NCBI GenBank assembly: GCA_002840095.1 | Contig: PGZL01000002.1 | Span: forward strand, 217,872-281,871 | DNA from: Gammaproteobacteria bacterium HGW-Gammaproteobacteria-1 | Lineage (GTDB): Bacteria > Pseudomonadota > Gammaproteobacteria > Thiohalomonadales > Thiohalomonadaceae | DNA length: 64,000 bases | Direction of reading: 5' to 3' | Shown: positions 26,094 through 36,081 of the stretch, piece after piece | Position numbering within the stretch: position 1 is the first letter of the stretch | How the letters are laid out: each line of letters opens with the position of its first letter | The notes under the pieces: model-generated | Told to the model about the DNA's origin: nothing | Seen by the model: only the letters and a program-made list of their open reading frames with translations | The model's database searches: none | Program-made: the position numbers and the translations under genes

Positions 26094-27467
26094 ATGCCCA
26101 TTTTGTCCGTCCCCCTGTTGCTGCGCTGGAGCAGGCGTCTGCTGCTCGGTCTGCTGGTGCTGCTGGCCGTGGTGGGCAGCGGGCGGCTGGTCCAGGTGGC
26201 CTGGCAGAGCGGGTACGACGGGGCGCGCGAACCCTATCTGCAGGTGGTCAGCAGCGAGGGGATCACCCTGCGCTGGCAGAGCGGCGGGAACGAGGTCGGG
26301 GTGGTGCGTTACGGCAGCGACCCGGCGCGGCTGGAGCGGGAGGCGCGGGAGGAGACCGCGCGGGTATCGCACGAGATCCGCCTGACGGGCCTGACGCCGG
26401 CCACGCGCTACTACTATACCGTCGGCAGCGGGAGTGGCGTGTATCGCGGCGGACCGGACTACTGGTTCGTCACCGCGCCGCCCGCCGGCAGCGCCGCGCC
26501 GGTGCGCTTCTGGGTGCAGGGCGATCCGGGCTGGTGGCACGAGGGTTCGCGCTCGGTGCGCGATGCCATGCTGCAATGGACCGCCGCCCACCCGCGCCCG
26601 CAGCGGCCGCCCCTCGATCTGTGGCTGACCACCGGCGACAATGCCTACACCTCGGGCAAGGCGCGCGAATTCCAGGCGGCGCTGTTCGAGCCCTACGCCG
26701 ACCTGCTGCGCAACATTCCCTACCTGCCGGTCTACGGCAACCACGACGCCCGGCGCTGGACCTTCTTCAAGGTGTTTTCCTTTCCCGCAGCCGGCGAGGC
26801 GGGCGGCGTGGCCTCGGACAGCCGACGCTACTTTTCCTTCGACTACGGCAGCGTCCACGTGGTGGTGCTGGATTCGGAGTCCAGCAACCTGGGCGGCTAC
26901 GGCCCGATGCTGCGCTGGTTGCAGCACGACCTGGCGGCCAACCGCCAGCCCTGGACCATCGCCCTGTTCCACCATCCTCCCTACACCCGCGGTTCCCATG
27001 ACTCCGACCGCTGGCGCGACAGCTGGGGACGCATGGTGGACATGCGCGAGCAGTTCCTGCCGGTGCTGGAGGCGGGAGGCGTCGATCTGGTGCTGAGCGG
27101 GCACAGTCACGTCTACGAGCGCAGCCATCTGCTGGCCTGCCATTACGGCAGTGCGGCGACCCTACGGCCGGAGATGATCGTGGACGGCGGCGGCGGCAAC
27201 GCCGCCCCCTACATCAAGCCGGCGGGGCGCGTGCCCCATGCCGGTACGGTCTACGCGGTGGTCGGCTCCACCGCCAACCTGGACCACGGCCCCCTCGATC
27301 ACCCGGCCCATGCGGTGGTCCGGCGCGAGCTGGGCTCGATGGTGATCGATGTCGCCGGGGAAGGACTCGATGCCTATTTCATCAACGCCTACGGTGAGGT
27401 GAGCGATCACTTCCGTATCGAGAAGTCGGCGGGCATGCCGGCGGCGGAGCGGCGCTGCGGGGAGTAG
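26094..27467 (+). CDS. Metallophosphoesterase, purple acid phosphatase-like
   Basis: Exported protein of 457 residues. A TM or signal segment (about 11-31) precedes a fibronectin-like domain (PYLQVVSSEGITLRWQSGG), then the calcineurin-type domain: GDPGWWHE, TTGDNAYTS, YGNHDAR, FHHPPYTRG and SGHSHVYERS provide the five metal-ligand blocks. AGGAG precedes the ATG. It is divergent from the LtaS-like gene with 102 bp between starts, so both may act on envelope phosphates. Confidence 0.87.
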   Translation: MPILSVPLLLRWSRRLLLGLLVLLAVVGSGRLVQVAWQSGYDGAREPYLQVVSSEGITLRWQSGGNEVGVVRYGSDPARLEREAREETARVSHEIRLTGLTPATRYYYTVGSGSGVYRGGPDYWFVTAPPAGSAAPVRFWVQGDPGWWHEGSRSVRDAMLQWTAAHPRPQRPPLDLWLTTGDNAYTSGKAREFQAALFEPYADLLRNIPYLPVYGNHDARRWTFFKVFSFPAAGEAGGVASDSRRYFSFDYGSVHVVVLDSESSNLGGYGPMLRWLQHDLAANRQPWTIALFHHPPYTRGSHDSDRWRDSWGRMVDMREQFLPVLEAGGVDLVLSGHSHVYERSHLLACHYGSAATLRPEMIVDGGGGNAAPYIKPAGRVPHAGTVYAVVGSTANLDHGPLDHPAHAVVRRELGSMVIDVAGEGLDAYFINAYGEVSDHFRIEKSAGMPAAERRCGE

Positions 27468-27480
27468 GCCGGACCTTGTT

Positions 27481-27546
27481 GTAGGAGCGGATCGTATCCG
27501 CGACATAGCGCGGGGCATGCCCCCGCGCGAATACGATTCGCTCCTA
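27481..27546. repeat. REP-like palindrome
   Basis: GTAGGAGCGGATCGTATCCG...CGAATACGATTCGCTCCTAT with an inner GCGCGGGG...CCCCGCGC stem. This matches the GTAGGAGC / GTGGGAGC class of REP elements found in many gammaproteobacteria. It lies directly after the metallophosphoesterase gene. Confidence 0.75.
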
Positions 27547-27548
27547 TT

Positions 27549-27584
27549 CCCCCTTGTATCTTTTATCTTTGCTCTTGTATCTGC
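27549..27584. repeat. Single arm of the CAAG heptamer family
   Basis: CTTGTATCTTTTATCTTTG followed by CTCTTGTATCTG, the arm seen at 23813-23845 on the opposite strand. No complementary arm is present nearby; the REP element takes its place. It abuts the stop codon of the bacteriohemerythrin gene. Confidence 0.65.
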
Positions 27585-27585
27585 C

Positions 27586-28038
27586 TCAACCGCCGAACAT
27601 GCGGCTCAGGGTCTTGGACAACCAGCCCTTGTCGTGGTCACCGCTGAGGTGGGCCTTGACGGTGGCGGTGTAGTCGCGGTCTTCCTGCTTGATGTGGTTG
27701 GTCAGCCAGATGCGCAGATCGGACAGCAGCTTCTTGGAAATGTCCTCGCCGCGCTCGAAGCGGACCTTGTAGTCGGTGATACGGGCGGTGAAGGCCTCGT
27801 GCACCTTGCGGTGCGCATCCACATGCTTGTAACCGGCTTTTTCCTGCAGGCTTTCCTCGAAAGTGAAATGAGTGACGGTATAGTCGATCAGCTGGTTGAG
27901 GACCTGCTCGGTTTTCGCCGTGCTCCTGTCGGTGATGGCGTCGTGCAGCTGGTTGATGTAGTCGACGATGCGCTTGTGCTGTGAGTCGATGATGTCGATG
28001 CCCGTTTCCAGGCTCGAATCCCAGACAAAGTAAAACAT
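27586..28038 (-). CDS. Bacteriohemerythrin
   Basis: Single-domain O2-binding di-iron protein of 150 residues. All ligands are visible: H21, H57 and E61 (HFTFEE), H76, H80, H115 and D120 (NHIKQED). The start at 28038 (MFYFVWDSSLETGID) matches the domain boundary and follows GGAGGAG; an ORF extension upstream has no similarity. A palindromic Crp-like site lies about 120 bp upstream. A second hemerythrin is encoded at 33578-34078. Confidence 0.92.
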   Translation of the reverse strand: MFYFVWDSSLETGIDIIDSQHKRIVDYINQLHDAITDRSTAKTEQVLNQLIDYTVTHFTFEESLQEKAGYKHVDAHRKVHEAFTARITDYKVRFERGEDISKKLLSDLRIWLTNHIKQEDRDYTATVKAHLSGDHDKGWLSKTLSRMFGG

Positions 28039-28154
28039 GGGGCTGCTCCTCCGGTGGTGCTTATTGTTATGGGCCCGGGTGGGCGGGCTGGAAGGCGTGA
28101 ACGCGTACGGCGTAACGCCCTGATGGCTTGAATAACAAAAACCCTTACGTGAAA

Positions 28155-28172
28155 GTGTGAGCTGGATCACGT
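28155..28172 (-). promoter_or_regulatory. Crp/Fnr-family-like operator upstream of bacteriohemerythrin
   Basis: On the minus strand ACGTGATCCAGCTCACAC contains GTGA-N6-TCAC, the core of the Crp consensus TGTGA-N6-TCACA. Distance to the start codon is about 120 bp. The motif could also be read by another Crp/Fnr-type regulator. Confidence 0.5.
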
Positions 28173-28203
28173 ATTCCAGGCCCCTGGCGGGGATTAGCGC
28201 ATA

Positions 28204-28231
28204 AAAAAAGGCCGGCAATGCCGGCCTTTTC
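28204..28231. terminator. Terminator after purH
   Basis: A-rich flank, GGCCGGC / GCCGGCC stem with AAT loop, extended by AAAA/TTTT pairs. On the minus strand it is followed by T residues, so it ends the purH transcript. Confidence 0.85.
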
Positions 28232-28257
28232 TATAGGCGGGGAGGGGCGCGCCGGCG

Positions 28258-29817
28258 TCAGTGGCGGAAGTGGCGCATGCCGGTGAACACCATGGCCATG
28301 CCGTGCTCGTCGGCGGCGGCGATGACTTCCTCGTCGCGCATGGAACCGCCCGGCTGGATTACCGCGGCGATGCCCGCCTTGGCGGCGGAGTCGATGCCGT
28401 CACGGAAGGGGAAGAAGGCGTCCGAGGCCATCACCGAGCCCTGGACCTCCAGCCCGGCGTGCTCGGCCTTGATGCCGGCGATGCGGGCGGAATTGACGCG
28501 GCTCATCTGGCCGGCGCCGACACCGATGGTCATTTGCCCCTTGCCGTAGACGATGGCGTTGGACTTGACGTACTTGGCCACGCGCCAGGCGAACAGCAGG
28601 TCTTCCATCTCCTGGGCGGTGGGTTGGCGCTTGCTCACCACCTTGATCTCGCCGGACAGCAGCAGGTCGGCGTCCTGCAGCAGCAGGCCGCCGGTGACGC
28701 GCTTGAAGTCCAGGCGCTGGGCGGCGGTCGCCGGCCACTGGCCGCACTCCAGCAGGCGCACGTTCTTCTTGGCGGCGACGGCCTCGACGGCGGCGGCGGA
28801 AACCCTGGGCGCGATGATTACTTCCACGAACTGGCGCTCGACGATCACCTTGGCGGTGTCGCCGTCCAGCTCGCCGTTGAAGGCGATGATGCCGCCGAAG
28901 GCCGATTCCGGGTCGGTCTGGTAGGCGCGTTCGTAGGCTTCCAGCAGGTTGCCGCCGATGGCCACGCCGCAGGGGTTGGCGTGCTTGACGATGACGCAGG
29001 CGGGGCCTTCCGGGAACTGCTTGACGCATTCCAGCGCGGCGTCGGTGTCGGCGATGTTGTTGTAGGACAGTTCCTTGCCCTGCAACTGGCGCGCACTGGC
29101 GACGTTGCCGGCCTCTGGGGTGTGTTCGGTGTAGAAGGCCGCCTTCTGGTGCGGGTTCTCGCCGTAGCGCATCTCCTGCACCTTGCGGTATTGCAGGTTG
29201 ATGGTGCGCGGGAACTCGGTCTTTTCGGCACCGGTGATGCGGCCGAAATAGTTGGCGATGGCGCCGTCGTAGCGCGCGGTGTGCTCGTACACCTTGATGG
29301 CCAGGGAGAAGCGGGTGGCATGGGTGGTGGCGCCGCCGGTCTGCTGCATTTCGTCCAGCACGGTGGCGTAGTCGGCGGCATCGACGACCACGGTGACGTC
29401 CTTATGGTTCTTGGCGGCGGCGCGCAGCATGGTGGGGCCGCCGATGTCGATGTTCTCGACGGCGTCCTCCAGCGTGCAGTCGGGCTTGGCCACAGTCTGC
29501 TCGAAGGGGTACAGGTTCACCACGATGAGGTCGATGGGCGTGATGCCGTGCTGCGCCATCACCGCGTCGTCGGTGCCGCGGCGGCCAAGGATGCCGCCAT
29601 GGATCTTCGGGTGCAGGGTCTTGACGCGGCCGTCCATCATCTCGGGAAAACCGGTGTGATCGGACACCTCGATGACCGGCACGCCGTTCTGCGCCAGCAG
29701 TTTGCAGGTGCCGCCGGTGGACAGCAGTTCCACGCCCTGCGCCACCAGGGCCTGGGCGAACTCCACGATGCCGGTCTTGTCGGAGACGCTGAGCAGCGCC
29801 CGCTGAATCTTGTTCAT
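28258..29817 (-). CDS. purH: Bifunctional AICAR transformylase/IMP cyclohydrolase PurH
   Basis: Last two steps of IMP synthesis. The 519-residue protein has the N-terminal cyclohydrolase domain ([28 protein letters not shown]) and the C-terminal transformylase domain ([10 protein letters not shown] and the [15 protein letters not shown] motif). The length is close to that of E. coli PurH (529). It is followed downstream by the terminator at 28204-28231. Confidence 0.97.
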   Translation of the reverse strand: MNKIQRALLSVSDKTGIVEFAQALVAQGVELLSTGGTCKLLAQNGVPVIEVSDHTGFPEMMDGRVKTLHPKIHGGILGRRGTDDAVMAQHGITPIDLIVVNLYPFEQTVAKPDCTLEDAVENIDIGGPTMLRAAAKNHKDVTVVVDAADYATVLDEMQQTGGATTHATRFSLAIKVYEHTARYDGAIANYFGRITGAEKTEFPRTINLQYRKVQEMRYGENPHQKAAFYTEHTPEAGNVASARQLQGKELSYNNIADTDAALECVKQFPEGPACVIVKHANPCGVAIGGNLLEAYERAYQTDPESAFGGIIAFNGELDGDTAKVIVERQFVEVIIAPRVSAAAVEAVAAKKNVRLLECGQWPATAAQRLDFKRVTGGLLLQDADLLLSGEIKVVSKRQPTAQEMEDLLFAWRVAKYVKSNAIVYGKGQMTIGVGAGQMSRVNSARIAGIKAEHAGLEVQGSVMASDAFFPFRDGIDSAAKAGIAAVIQPGGSMRDEEVIAAADEHGMAMVFTGMRHFRH

Positions 29818-29837
29818 GTTTTATTCCTCAAAAGATC

Positions 29838-29915
29838 TGTCGCAGAGACGCGGAGGCGCAGAGACAACATTGAAGAGGTTTTTCTCTGCGCCTCCGCGTC
29901 TCCGCGGCAGGTGTT
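29838..29915. repeat. Octamer hairpin element, CGCAGAGA family, purH-fis gap
   Basis: Left arm 29838-29866 (CGCAGAGACGCGGAGGCGCA) and right arm 29882-29912 are reverse complements over 24 bp with one mismatch, with about 15 bp between. Units are 8 bp. Confidence 0.83.
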
Positions 29916-29921
29916 GTTTTC

Positions 29922-30179
29922 TCAGTTATCCAAACCGTACTGCTTGAGTTTCTTGCGCAGGGTGCCGCGGTTGATGCCGAGGGCCTGGGCGGCGCGGGTC
30001 TGGTTGCCCTGGGCGTAGTGCATCACCGCTTCCAGCAGCGGGCGTTCCACTTCGGCCAGCAGCAGCTGGTAGAGGTCGTTGGGTTCGTGGCCGTTCAGAT
30101 CCTGGAAATATTGCTGCAGGGCGTTGCGTACCATGCCGTTGAGCGGTATGGCGCGGGCCGTGGCGCTGACGCTGTTCAT
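29922..30179 (-). CDS. fis: DNA-binding protein Fis
   Basis: Nucleoid protein and transcription factor of 85 residues. The C-terminal helix-turn-helix [25 protein letters not shown] is the Fis signature, preceded by the dimerisation helices ([15 protein letters not shown]). The ATGA overlap with the dusB stop (30176-30179) makes the classical dusB-fis operon. Confidence 0.96.
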   Translation of the reverse strand: MNSVSATARAIPLNGMVRNALQQYFQDLNGHEPNDLYQLLLAEVERPLLEAVMHYAQGNQTRAAQALGINRGTLRKKLKQYGLDN

Positions 30180-31165
30180 GCCGCCAAATCCTCCCCGTTG
30201 ATTATGCGGTCGAAGAAATCCCTGACCATTTGTAGTTGCCGGTCCGCGCCTTCGACGCGGTTGACCTCCTGGCGGAAGGCGGCGCCGTGGCGCTGGCCCT
30301 TGCTGTACCAGGAGATGTGTTTGCGTGCCATGCGCACGCCGGTGTATTCGCCGTAGAAGGCGTAGAGGTTGTTCAGGTGGCCGAGCAGGATGTCGCGCAC
30401 GTCCTGCGCCGAAGGCTCCGGCAGCAGCTCGCCGGTGGCGAGGTAGTGGTTGATGTCGCGGAAGATCCAGGGACGGCCCTGGGCGGCGCGGCCGATCATC
30501 AGGCCGTCGGCGCCGGTGTGCTCCAGTACCTGCCGGGCCTTTTGCGGCGTGGTGATGTCGCCGTTGGCGATGACCGGGATGGCGACGCTGGCCTTGATGG
30601 CGGCAATGGTGTCGTATTCGGCCTCGCCGGAGTAGCCGTCGGCGCGGGTGCGGCCGTGAATGGCCAGGGACTGGATGCCGGTTGCTTCGGCGATACGGGC
30701 GATGGTGACGCCGTTTTTGTGCTCGCGGTCCCAGCCGGTGCGGAACTTGAGGGTCACCGGCACCTCGGGCACGGCGCCGACCACCGCTTCCAGGATGCGG
30801 GTAACCAGCTCTTCGTCGCGCAGCAGGGCCGAACCGGCGGAGACGTTGCACACCTTCTTGGCCGGGCAGCCCATGTTGATGTCGATGATCTGGGCGCCGT
30901 TGTCCACGTTGTAGCGGGCGGCGTCGGCCATCAGCTGCGGATCGGCCCCCATGATCTGCACGTTGCGCGGTTCCACCTCGCCGTCGTGGTCGGCGCGGCG
31001 CCTGGTTTTTTCGCTGCCCCACAGCAGGGAATTGGACGACACCATCTCGGATACGGCCATGCCGGCGCCCAGCTGCTTGCACAGCTGGCGGAACGGCCTG
31101 TCGGTGACTCCCGCCATGGGGGCGAGCACCAGGTTGTTGGCCAGTTTGTAGGGTCCGATCTGCAT
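30176..31165 (-). CDS. dusB: tRNA-dihydrouridine synthase DusB
   Basis: Flavoenzyme that reduces uridine in tRNA. The 329-residue protein has [20 protein letters not shown] at the N-terminus, the catalytic Cys in [10 protein letters not shown] and [27 protein letters not shown]. The start at 31165 ([11 protein letters not shown]) matches the family; an upstream extension is not conserved. It forms an operon with fis. Confidence 0.96.
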   Translation of the reverse strand: MQIGPYKLANNLVLAPMAGVTDRPFRQLCKQLGAGMAVSEMVSSNSLLWGSEKTRRRADHDGEVEPRNVQIMGADPQLMADAARYNVDNGAQIIDINMGCPAKKVCNVSAGSALLRDEELVTRILEAVVGAVPEVPVTLKFRTGWDREHKNGVTIARIAEATGIQSLAIHGRTRADGYSGEAEYDTIAAIKASVAIPVIANGDITTPQKARQVLEHTGADGLMIGRAAQGRPWIFRDINHYLATGELLPEPSAQDVRDILLGHLNNLYAFYGEYTGVRMARKHISWYSKGQRHGAAFRQEVNRVEGADRQLQMVRDFFDRIINGEDLAA

Positions 31166-31282
31166 GGGCGGCGCGGGGCTGGAAATGCGGGAACCGCGAA
31201 TCATACCCCAGGAAAGGCCAAGAAGGTACGAGGAGCGGGGCAAAAGACACGACGAATATGTCACCGGGCGCCAGATCAATTA

Positions 31283-31320
31283 CTTGCGCGCGCAGCGCGC
31301 ACACCTTGCGTCTTGGATCC
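31283..31320. repeat. Possible remnant of the CAAG-family element upstream of dusB
   Basis: TTGCGCGCGCAGCGCGCACAC, then CTTGCGTCTTGGATCC, resembles the core and one arm of the element at 23812-23940. It is degraded, and it lies in the region before dusB that should contain its promoter. Confidence 0.4.
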
Positions 31321-31337
31321 GGCGCGCGTGAGCGCGC

Positions 31338-32543
31338 CTAGTGGAAGGTGAATTCGAAACCCACGGCGTCGGCGCCGGGATCGACCACGTCCAGCACCAG
31401 TTGTGCGGTGGCCTGGGAGGCCAGCGGCGCGGCGGGGGTGCCGTCCGGCAGGTATTCCTGCGGCAGGAAGCGGCGGGCGGCCACCGCCTTGCCGCCGAGA
31501 TCGCGCATCACCACCTCCACCACCGGATAGGGTTGGGCGTAGGGGGCGCGGTTTTGCAGCGTGGCGCTGATGGTCAGCGCCCCTTGTACCCGGTCGTGCG
31601 AGCGGATGTCGCGCTCGATGAGGGTGAGCGCCGCCAGGTCGCGCCGCGGCGGCAGGGTGCAGGCGGTGTAGCCGCACATGAGTTCCAGCAAGGGGCGCAG
31701 TTCGGCCTTGTACACCAGGACCGCGCGGTTGAGATAGACGTATTGCAGCGCCAGGGCGGAGAGCAGGAGCAGGCTGCCGAGGGTCCACAGCAGGCCGGCC
31801 AGCACACCGCGGCGGGGAGGCGCCTCCGTCTCCTCCAGCAGCATGGCCGGCAGGGGCGGCAGCGGCGCGGCAGGCGTGGGAGCGACACTGTGGGCGGTGG
31901 TCAGTTGCGGGTCCGGCAGGTCGAAGTCGTTCAGGGCGTCAGGCGCCGCGTCGATGTCCAGGGAGGCCAGATCGACGTCCGCGGGCAGCGGCGTGTCCGG
32001 CACCGCCTCGCCCGGCGCGTTGTCCCAGGGCAGCTCGAATTCCCCCTGGTCTGCGGTCGCGGCGGGCGTGTGCTTGAGCAGGGCCTCGATGTCCTCCTCG
32101 CCGTAGGTGTCTGCGGCGGGCAGCGGCGCGGCGGGGATTTCCGACACGGCGGCGGAGTCCATGGCGGGCGGCGCGGTGTCCTCCTCGTTACCGAACAGTT
32201 CGTCCAGATCGATGGCCAGGTCGTCGCCGTCGTCGTCCGCTGCCGGCTCGGGTGCGGACGGGGGCAGGGCCTCGCGGGGCGGCGGCTCGACCGCGGCCGC
32301 TTCCCCGGGGGAAGGCTCCTCCACGGCGGGCTCCCGCAACAGCTCCTCGTAATCGGGCTCGTCCGCGTGCGGCTCGTCATGGACGGCGTCCTGCGGCGGA
32401 GCGGCGGGGAGGGTTTCGGTCAGCCGGTCGGGTGCGTAAAAAACGCTGTGACATTCACCGCAGCGCACCTTGCCCCCGGCGGCGTCCAGCTGCGCCGGGG
32501 TGATGCGGAAGTAGGTGCTGCATGCGGGGCACTGGGTATACAT
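31338..32543 (-). CDS. DUF3426 zinc-ribbon membrane protein
   Basis: Protein of 401 residues. The N-terminal MJ0042-type zinc ribbon has C5, C8, C28 and C31 (CPACSTYF, VRCGECHSVFYAPD). Residues about 45-240 are an acidic Pro/Ala/Asp-rich linker, then one TM helix (VLAGLLWTLGSLLLLSALAL) and a C-terminal beta domain typical of DUF3426. It lies directly downstream of prmA. The function is not known. Confidence 0.85.
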   Translation of the reverse strand: MYTQCPACSTYFRITPAQLDAAGGKVRCGECHSVFYAPDRLTETLPAAPPQDAVHDEPHADEPDYEELLREPAVEEPSPGEAAAVEPPPREALPPSAPEPAADDDGDDLAIDLDELFGNEEDTAPPAMDSAAVSEIPAAPLPAADTYGEEDIEALLKHTPAATADQGEFELPWDNAPGEAVPDTPLPADVDLASLDIDAAPDALNDFDLPDPQLTTAHSVAPTPAAPLPPLPAMLLEETEAPPRRGVLAGLLWTLGSLLLLSALALQYVYLNRAVLVYKAELRPLLELMCGYTACTLPPRRDLAALTLIERDIRSHDRVQGALTISATLQNRAPYAQPYPVVEVVMRDLGGKAVAARRFLPQEYLPDGTPAAPLASQATAQLVLDVVDPGADAVGFEFTFH

Positions 32544-32594
32544 GAATGGCAGGTGGCCGTAGGTTGCGATGATCGAATGCTAGGCGAAGTTAAT

Positions 32595-33473
32595 CTATTT
32601 CCTGCGCCCTTCCAAGCGCACCCAGCCGTCGTGCTCCACCGCCGGGTCCATGTCGAACCAGGGCAGGTAGGCGTCCCGCACCTGCTGCGCCTGATCGGGC
32701 AGGATGCCGGACAGCACGATATCCCCCCCGGGGCGGACCAGATCGGCGAAGCGCGGCGCCAGGGAGACGAGCGGGCCGGCGAGGATGTTGGCGATCAGCA
32801 CGTCGCTGCGGCACGGCGGCAGCGCCTCGGGCAGGGCGGTGGCGATGAGCGGTGTGACCGCGTTGCGCCCGGCGTTGTCGCGGGTGGCGGTGAGGGCCTG
32901 GGGATCGTTGTCCACCGCCCAGACGTGCTGCGCCCCCAGCAGGGCGGCGGCGATGGCGAGGATGCCGGAACCGCAGCCGTAGTCGATCACCTGCTGCTGC
33001 GCGGTGGAATGACTGTCCAGCCACTCCAGGCACAGGCGCGTGGTGGGATGGGTGCCGGTGCCGAAGGCCAGGCCGGGATCGAGCAGGATGTTGACCGCAG
33101 TGGGTTCCGGCGCCTCGGTCCAGCTGGGTACGATCCACAGCCGTTCGCCGAAACGCATGGGCTTGTAGGTGTCCATCCATTCCCGGCTCCAGTCGCGATC
33201 CTCCAGCTGTTCCAGGCGCCAGGCCGGCAACTCGCGCGGCGCCCAGCCCGCGGTGACGGCGGCGACGGCGGCGGGGATGTCGTGATCGGCCTCGAACAGG
33301 GCGACGACCCGGGTGGCCTGCCACAGCGGCGTGGCGCCCGGCGGCGGCTCGTACAGCGGCTGGTCGGCGTCGTCCTCCAGGGTGACGGCGACGGCCCCTT
33401 GCTCGCTCAGCAGCTCGGCGAGGGCGGGGGCATTTGCTTCATCGGTTTCGAATATGAGTTGAAGCCAGGGCAT
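32595..33473 (-). CDS. prmA: Ribosomal protein L11 methyltransferase
   Basis: SAM-dependent methyltransferase that trimethylates L11. The 292-residue protein starts MPWLQLIFETDEANAPALAE, the usual N-terminus, and has FGTGTHPTTRLCLEWLD, DYGCGSGILAIAAALLGA and DVLIANILAGPL (substrate-binding NIL-type motif). A longer upstream frame is not conserved. It is followed 51 bp later by the DUF3426 gene. Confidence 0.95.
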   Translation of the reverse strand: MPWLQLIFETDEANAPALAELLSEQGAVAVTLEDDADQPLYEPPPGATPLWQATRVVALFEADHDIPAAVAAVTAGWAPRELPAWRLEQLEDRDWSREWMDTYKPMRFGERLWIVPSWTEAPEPTAVNILLDPGLAFGTGTHPTTRLCLEWLDSHSTAQQQVIDYGCGSGILAIAAALLGAQHVWAVDNDPQALTATRDNAGRNAVTPLIATALPEALPPCRSDVLIANILAGPLVSLAPRFADLVRPGGDIVLSGILPDQAQQVRDAYLPWFDMDPAVEHDGWVRLEGRRK

Positions 33474-33577
33474 GGTTCGGGAGGCGGCAATGGGCAAGGC
33501 CGCATGATACCGCATCCGCGCCCGCCTGCCTCCAGTGGCCGCGCAGCGAGCAATTCACTGCGGCGGGAGAACGGGGA

Positions 33578-34078
33578 TCAGCCGAACAGCGAACTCCACA
33601 GGCGCCCGGCGATGGATTTCTTTTCGCTGGTGGCGACGGCGCCGCGGGAGAGGAAGAAGGGGCCGTACTGCTGATCCTCTTCCATGATGTGCTTGGTGAG
33701 CCAGATGCGCAGAAAATGCAGCAGTTCGAAGGTGATCGACTTTTTGCCGCTCTCCAGCTTTTCCTGCAGGTCGTGGATTTCGGCGATGAGGTGGTCGTGC
33801 TGTTCCTTGTGATCGTCGTAGGAGGGGTAGCCGAGGATGCGCATCAGGCTCTCTTCCACCGCGAAGTGAATCTTGGTGTAGTCCACCAGCTCCACCAGGA
33901 TGGCCTGGGCGGCGGCCTTGCCCTGGCGCTGGTGGATGGCGCGGTGCAGCTTGTTGAGCAGATCCACCAGGAACTGGTGCTGATCATCGATCTCCTGGAT
34001 GCCGACGCTGAGGTCGTCGCTCCAGTCGATGAGGCTGGAACTCGAGGCCGGCCGCGGGCTTGCTGCGGTGTCGTTCAT
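33578..34078 (-). CDS. Bacteriohemerythrin, second copy
   Basis: Hemerythrin-domain protein of 166 residues with a ~16-residue Ser/Pro-rich N-terminal extension. Ligands: H34, H71 and E75 (HFAVEE), H90, H94, H130 and D135 (KHIMEED). Start codons at 34078 and 34135 are both possible; 34078 has GGAG upstream. It has diverged from the copy at 27586-28038. A terminator lies on its upstream side, separating it from accC. Confidence 0.88.
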   Translation of the reverse strand: MNDTAASPRPASSSSLIDWSDDLSVGIQEIDDQHQFLVDLLNKLHRAIHQRQGKAAAQAILVELVDYTKIHFAVEESLMRILGYPSYDDHKEQHDHLIAEIHDLQEKLESGKKSITFELLHFLRIWLTKHIMEEDQQYGPFFLSRGAVATSEKKSIAGRLWSSLFG

Positions 34079-34185
34079 GGGCGTGGTCTCCGCGGTTTCG
34101 GTAGGGAGGGGAGGCATTGTTGCAAATTCACGCAATTGTAATATTGATTTTGGTCAAAATCTGTACGATTTCTCCTCAGCAAAGA

Positions 34186-34217
34186 AAAAGGCCGCTACCT
34201 CACGGTAGCGGCCTTTT
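34186..34217. terminator. Terminator after accC
   Basis: AAAAGGCCGCTACC / GGTAGCGGCCTTTT, 14-bp perfect stem with TCAC loop. It serves the minus-strand accC transcript; the T-run lies on the minus strand side (TTTTTCTTT). Confidence 0.88.
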
Positions 34218-34247
34218 GTCCACAGATGACGGCGCGTTCGTGCCGGT

Positions 34248-35588
34248 TTAAAGCTTAAGCTTCTTTTCCAGGTAATGGATGTTGGTGCCGCCGGCCTGGA
34301 AGGCGGTGTCACGCAACAGATCCTGGTGCAGCGGGATGTTGGTCTTGATGCCGTCGATGAACATCTCGCCCAATGCCGTGCGCATGCGCGCCAGGGCCGA
34401 GTCGCGATCCTCGCCCCAGGCGATGAGCTTGCCGATCATCGAGTCGTAATAGGGCGGCACCTTGTAGCCGTTGTAGATGTGGCTGTCGATGCGGATGCCG
34501 GGGCCGCCGGCAAAATGCACCTGGTTGATGGTGCCGGGACAGGGCATGAAGGTGGCCGGGTCCTCGGCATTGATGCGGCATTCGATGGCGTGGCCGCGCA
34601 GGGTGATGTCGCTCTGCTTGTAGGAGAGCGGCAGGCCGGCGGCGATGCGGATCTGCTCCTTGACGATGTCCACGCCGGTGATCAGCTCGGTCACCGGGTG
34701 CTCCACCTGCACGCGGGTGTTCATTTCGATGAAATAGAACTCGCCGTTTTCGTACAGGAACTCGAAGGTGCCGGCGCCGCGGTAGCTGATCTCCTGGCAG
34801 GCACGGGCGCAACGTTCGCCGATGCGCTTGCGCTGCTCTTCGGTGATGCCGGGGGCCGGGGCCTCTTCGATCACCTTCTGGTGGCGGCGCTGCATGGAGC
34901 AGTCGCGCTCACCCAGGTAGATGGCGTTGCCGTGGGTGTCGGCCAGCACCTGGATCTCCACGTGGCGCGGATTCTCCAGGTACTTCTCCATGTACACCAT
35001 GTCGTTGTTGAAGGCGGAGCCGGCTTCGGCGCGGGTCAGCGAAATGGAGTTGAGCAGGGAGGCCTCGGAGTGCACCACGCGCATACCGCGGCCGCCGCCG
35101 CCGCCGGCGGCCTTGATGATGACGGGATAACCCACCTCGCGGCCGATGCGGATGCATTCGTCCGGATCGTCAGGCAGGGCGCCGCCGGAGCCGGGCACCG
35201 TGGGCACGCCGGATTTGATCATTGCATCCTTGGCAGACACCTTGTCGCCCATCAGGCGGATGGTTTCGGCGCGCGGCCCGATGAAGGCGAAGCCGCTCTG
35301 CTCCACGCGCTCGGCGAAGTCGGCATTCTCGGACAGGAAACCGTAGCCGGGGTGGATGGCCTGGGCATCGGTGACCTCGGCCGCGCTGATCAGCGCCGGG
35401 ACGTTGAGATAGCTCTGGTTGGAGGGCGGCGGGCCGATGCATACCGATTCGTCGGCCAGGCGCACATGCTTGAGATCACGATCGGCGGTGGAGTGCACCG
35501 CCACGGTCTTGATGCCCATTTCACGGCAGGCGCGCAGGATGCGCAGCGCAATTTCGCCGCGATTGGCAATGACTATTTTGTCGAACAT
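34248..35588 (-). CDS. accC: Acetyl-CoA carboxylase biotin carboxylase subunit
   Basis: ATP-grasp subunit that carboxylates biotin on AccB in fatty-acid synthesis. The 446 residues include [34 protein letters not shown] (glycine-rich ATP loop), and [13 protein letters not shown] (catalytic region). It is 36 bp after accB in the conserved aroQ-accB-accC order. Confidence 0.97.
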   Translation of the reverse strand: MFDKIVIANRGEIALRILRACREMGIKTVAVHSTADRDLKHVRLADESVCIGPPPSNQSYLNVPALISAAEVTDAQAIHPGYGFLSENADFAERVEQSGFAFIGPRAETIRLMGDKVSAKDAMIKSGVPTVPGSGGALPDDPDECIRIGREVGYPVIIKAAGGGGGRGMRVVHSEASLLNSISLTRAEAGSAFNNDMVYMEKYLENPRHVEIQVLADTHGNAIYLGERDCSMQRRHQKVIEEAPAPGITEEQRKRIGERCARACQEISYRGAGTFEFLYENGEFYFIEMNTRVQVEHPVTELITGVDIVKEQIRIAAGLPLSYKQSDITLRGHAIECRINAEDPATFMPCPGTINQVHFAGGPGIRIDSHIYNGYKVPPYYDSMIGKLIAWGEDRDSALARMRTALGEMFIDGIKTNIPLHQDLLRDTAFQAGGTNIHYLEKKLKL

Positions 35589-35624
35589 AGGAGGTGGGTT
35601 GCTCGCGTTCGGCTACAGGGAGTT

Positions 35625-36065
35625 TTATTCAATGATGAACAGCGGCTGGCCGAATTCCACCGGCTGGCCGTTCTCGACCAGGATGGCCTTGACCACGCCG
35701 GCCTTGTCCGCCTCGATCTGGTTCATGATCTTCATTGCTTCGATGATGCACAGGGTGTCGCCGACGTTGACGCGGGAGCCCACCTCGACGAAGGACTTGG
35801 CCTGGGGCGAGGGCGAACGGTAGAAGGCGCCGACGATGGGGGAGGTCACGGCATGGCCGCTGATCTCTTCCTTCTTCTCGGCCACCGGTGCGGCGGCGGG
35901 GGCTGCGACCGGGGCAGGGGCGGGGGCGGCGATGGCCACGGCCGGTGCGGCGTTCTGGCTGTAGCGGCTGATGCGTACCGACTCCTCGCCTTCGTGGATC
36001 TCGATCTCGGCGACGCCGGATTCTTCCAGCAGCTCGATGAGTTTCTTGACCTTGCGAATATCCAT
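35625..36065 (-). CDS. accB: Biotin carboxyl carrier protein
   Basis: Biotin-carrying subunit of 146 residues. Helical N-terminus ([18 protein letters not shown]), Ala/Pro linker at 40-62, and a biotinyl domain with K112 in [13 protein letters not shown]. The ATG at 36065 is chosen because the frame upstream has no similarity. Confidence 0.97.
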   Translation of the reverse strand: MDIRKVKKLIELLEESGVAEIEIHEGEESVRISRYSQNAAPAVAIAAPAPAPVAAPAAAPVAEKKEEISGHAVTSPIVGAFYRSPSPQAKSFVEVGSRVNVGDTLCIIEAMKIMNQIEADKAGVVKAILVENGQPVEFGQPLFIIE

Positions 36066-36081
36066 TGTGTTTTGGTCCTGT

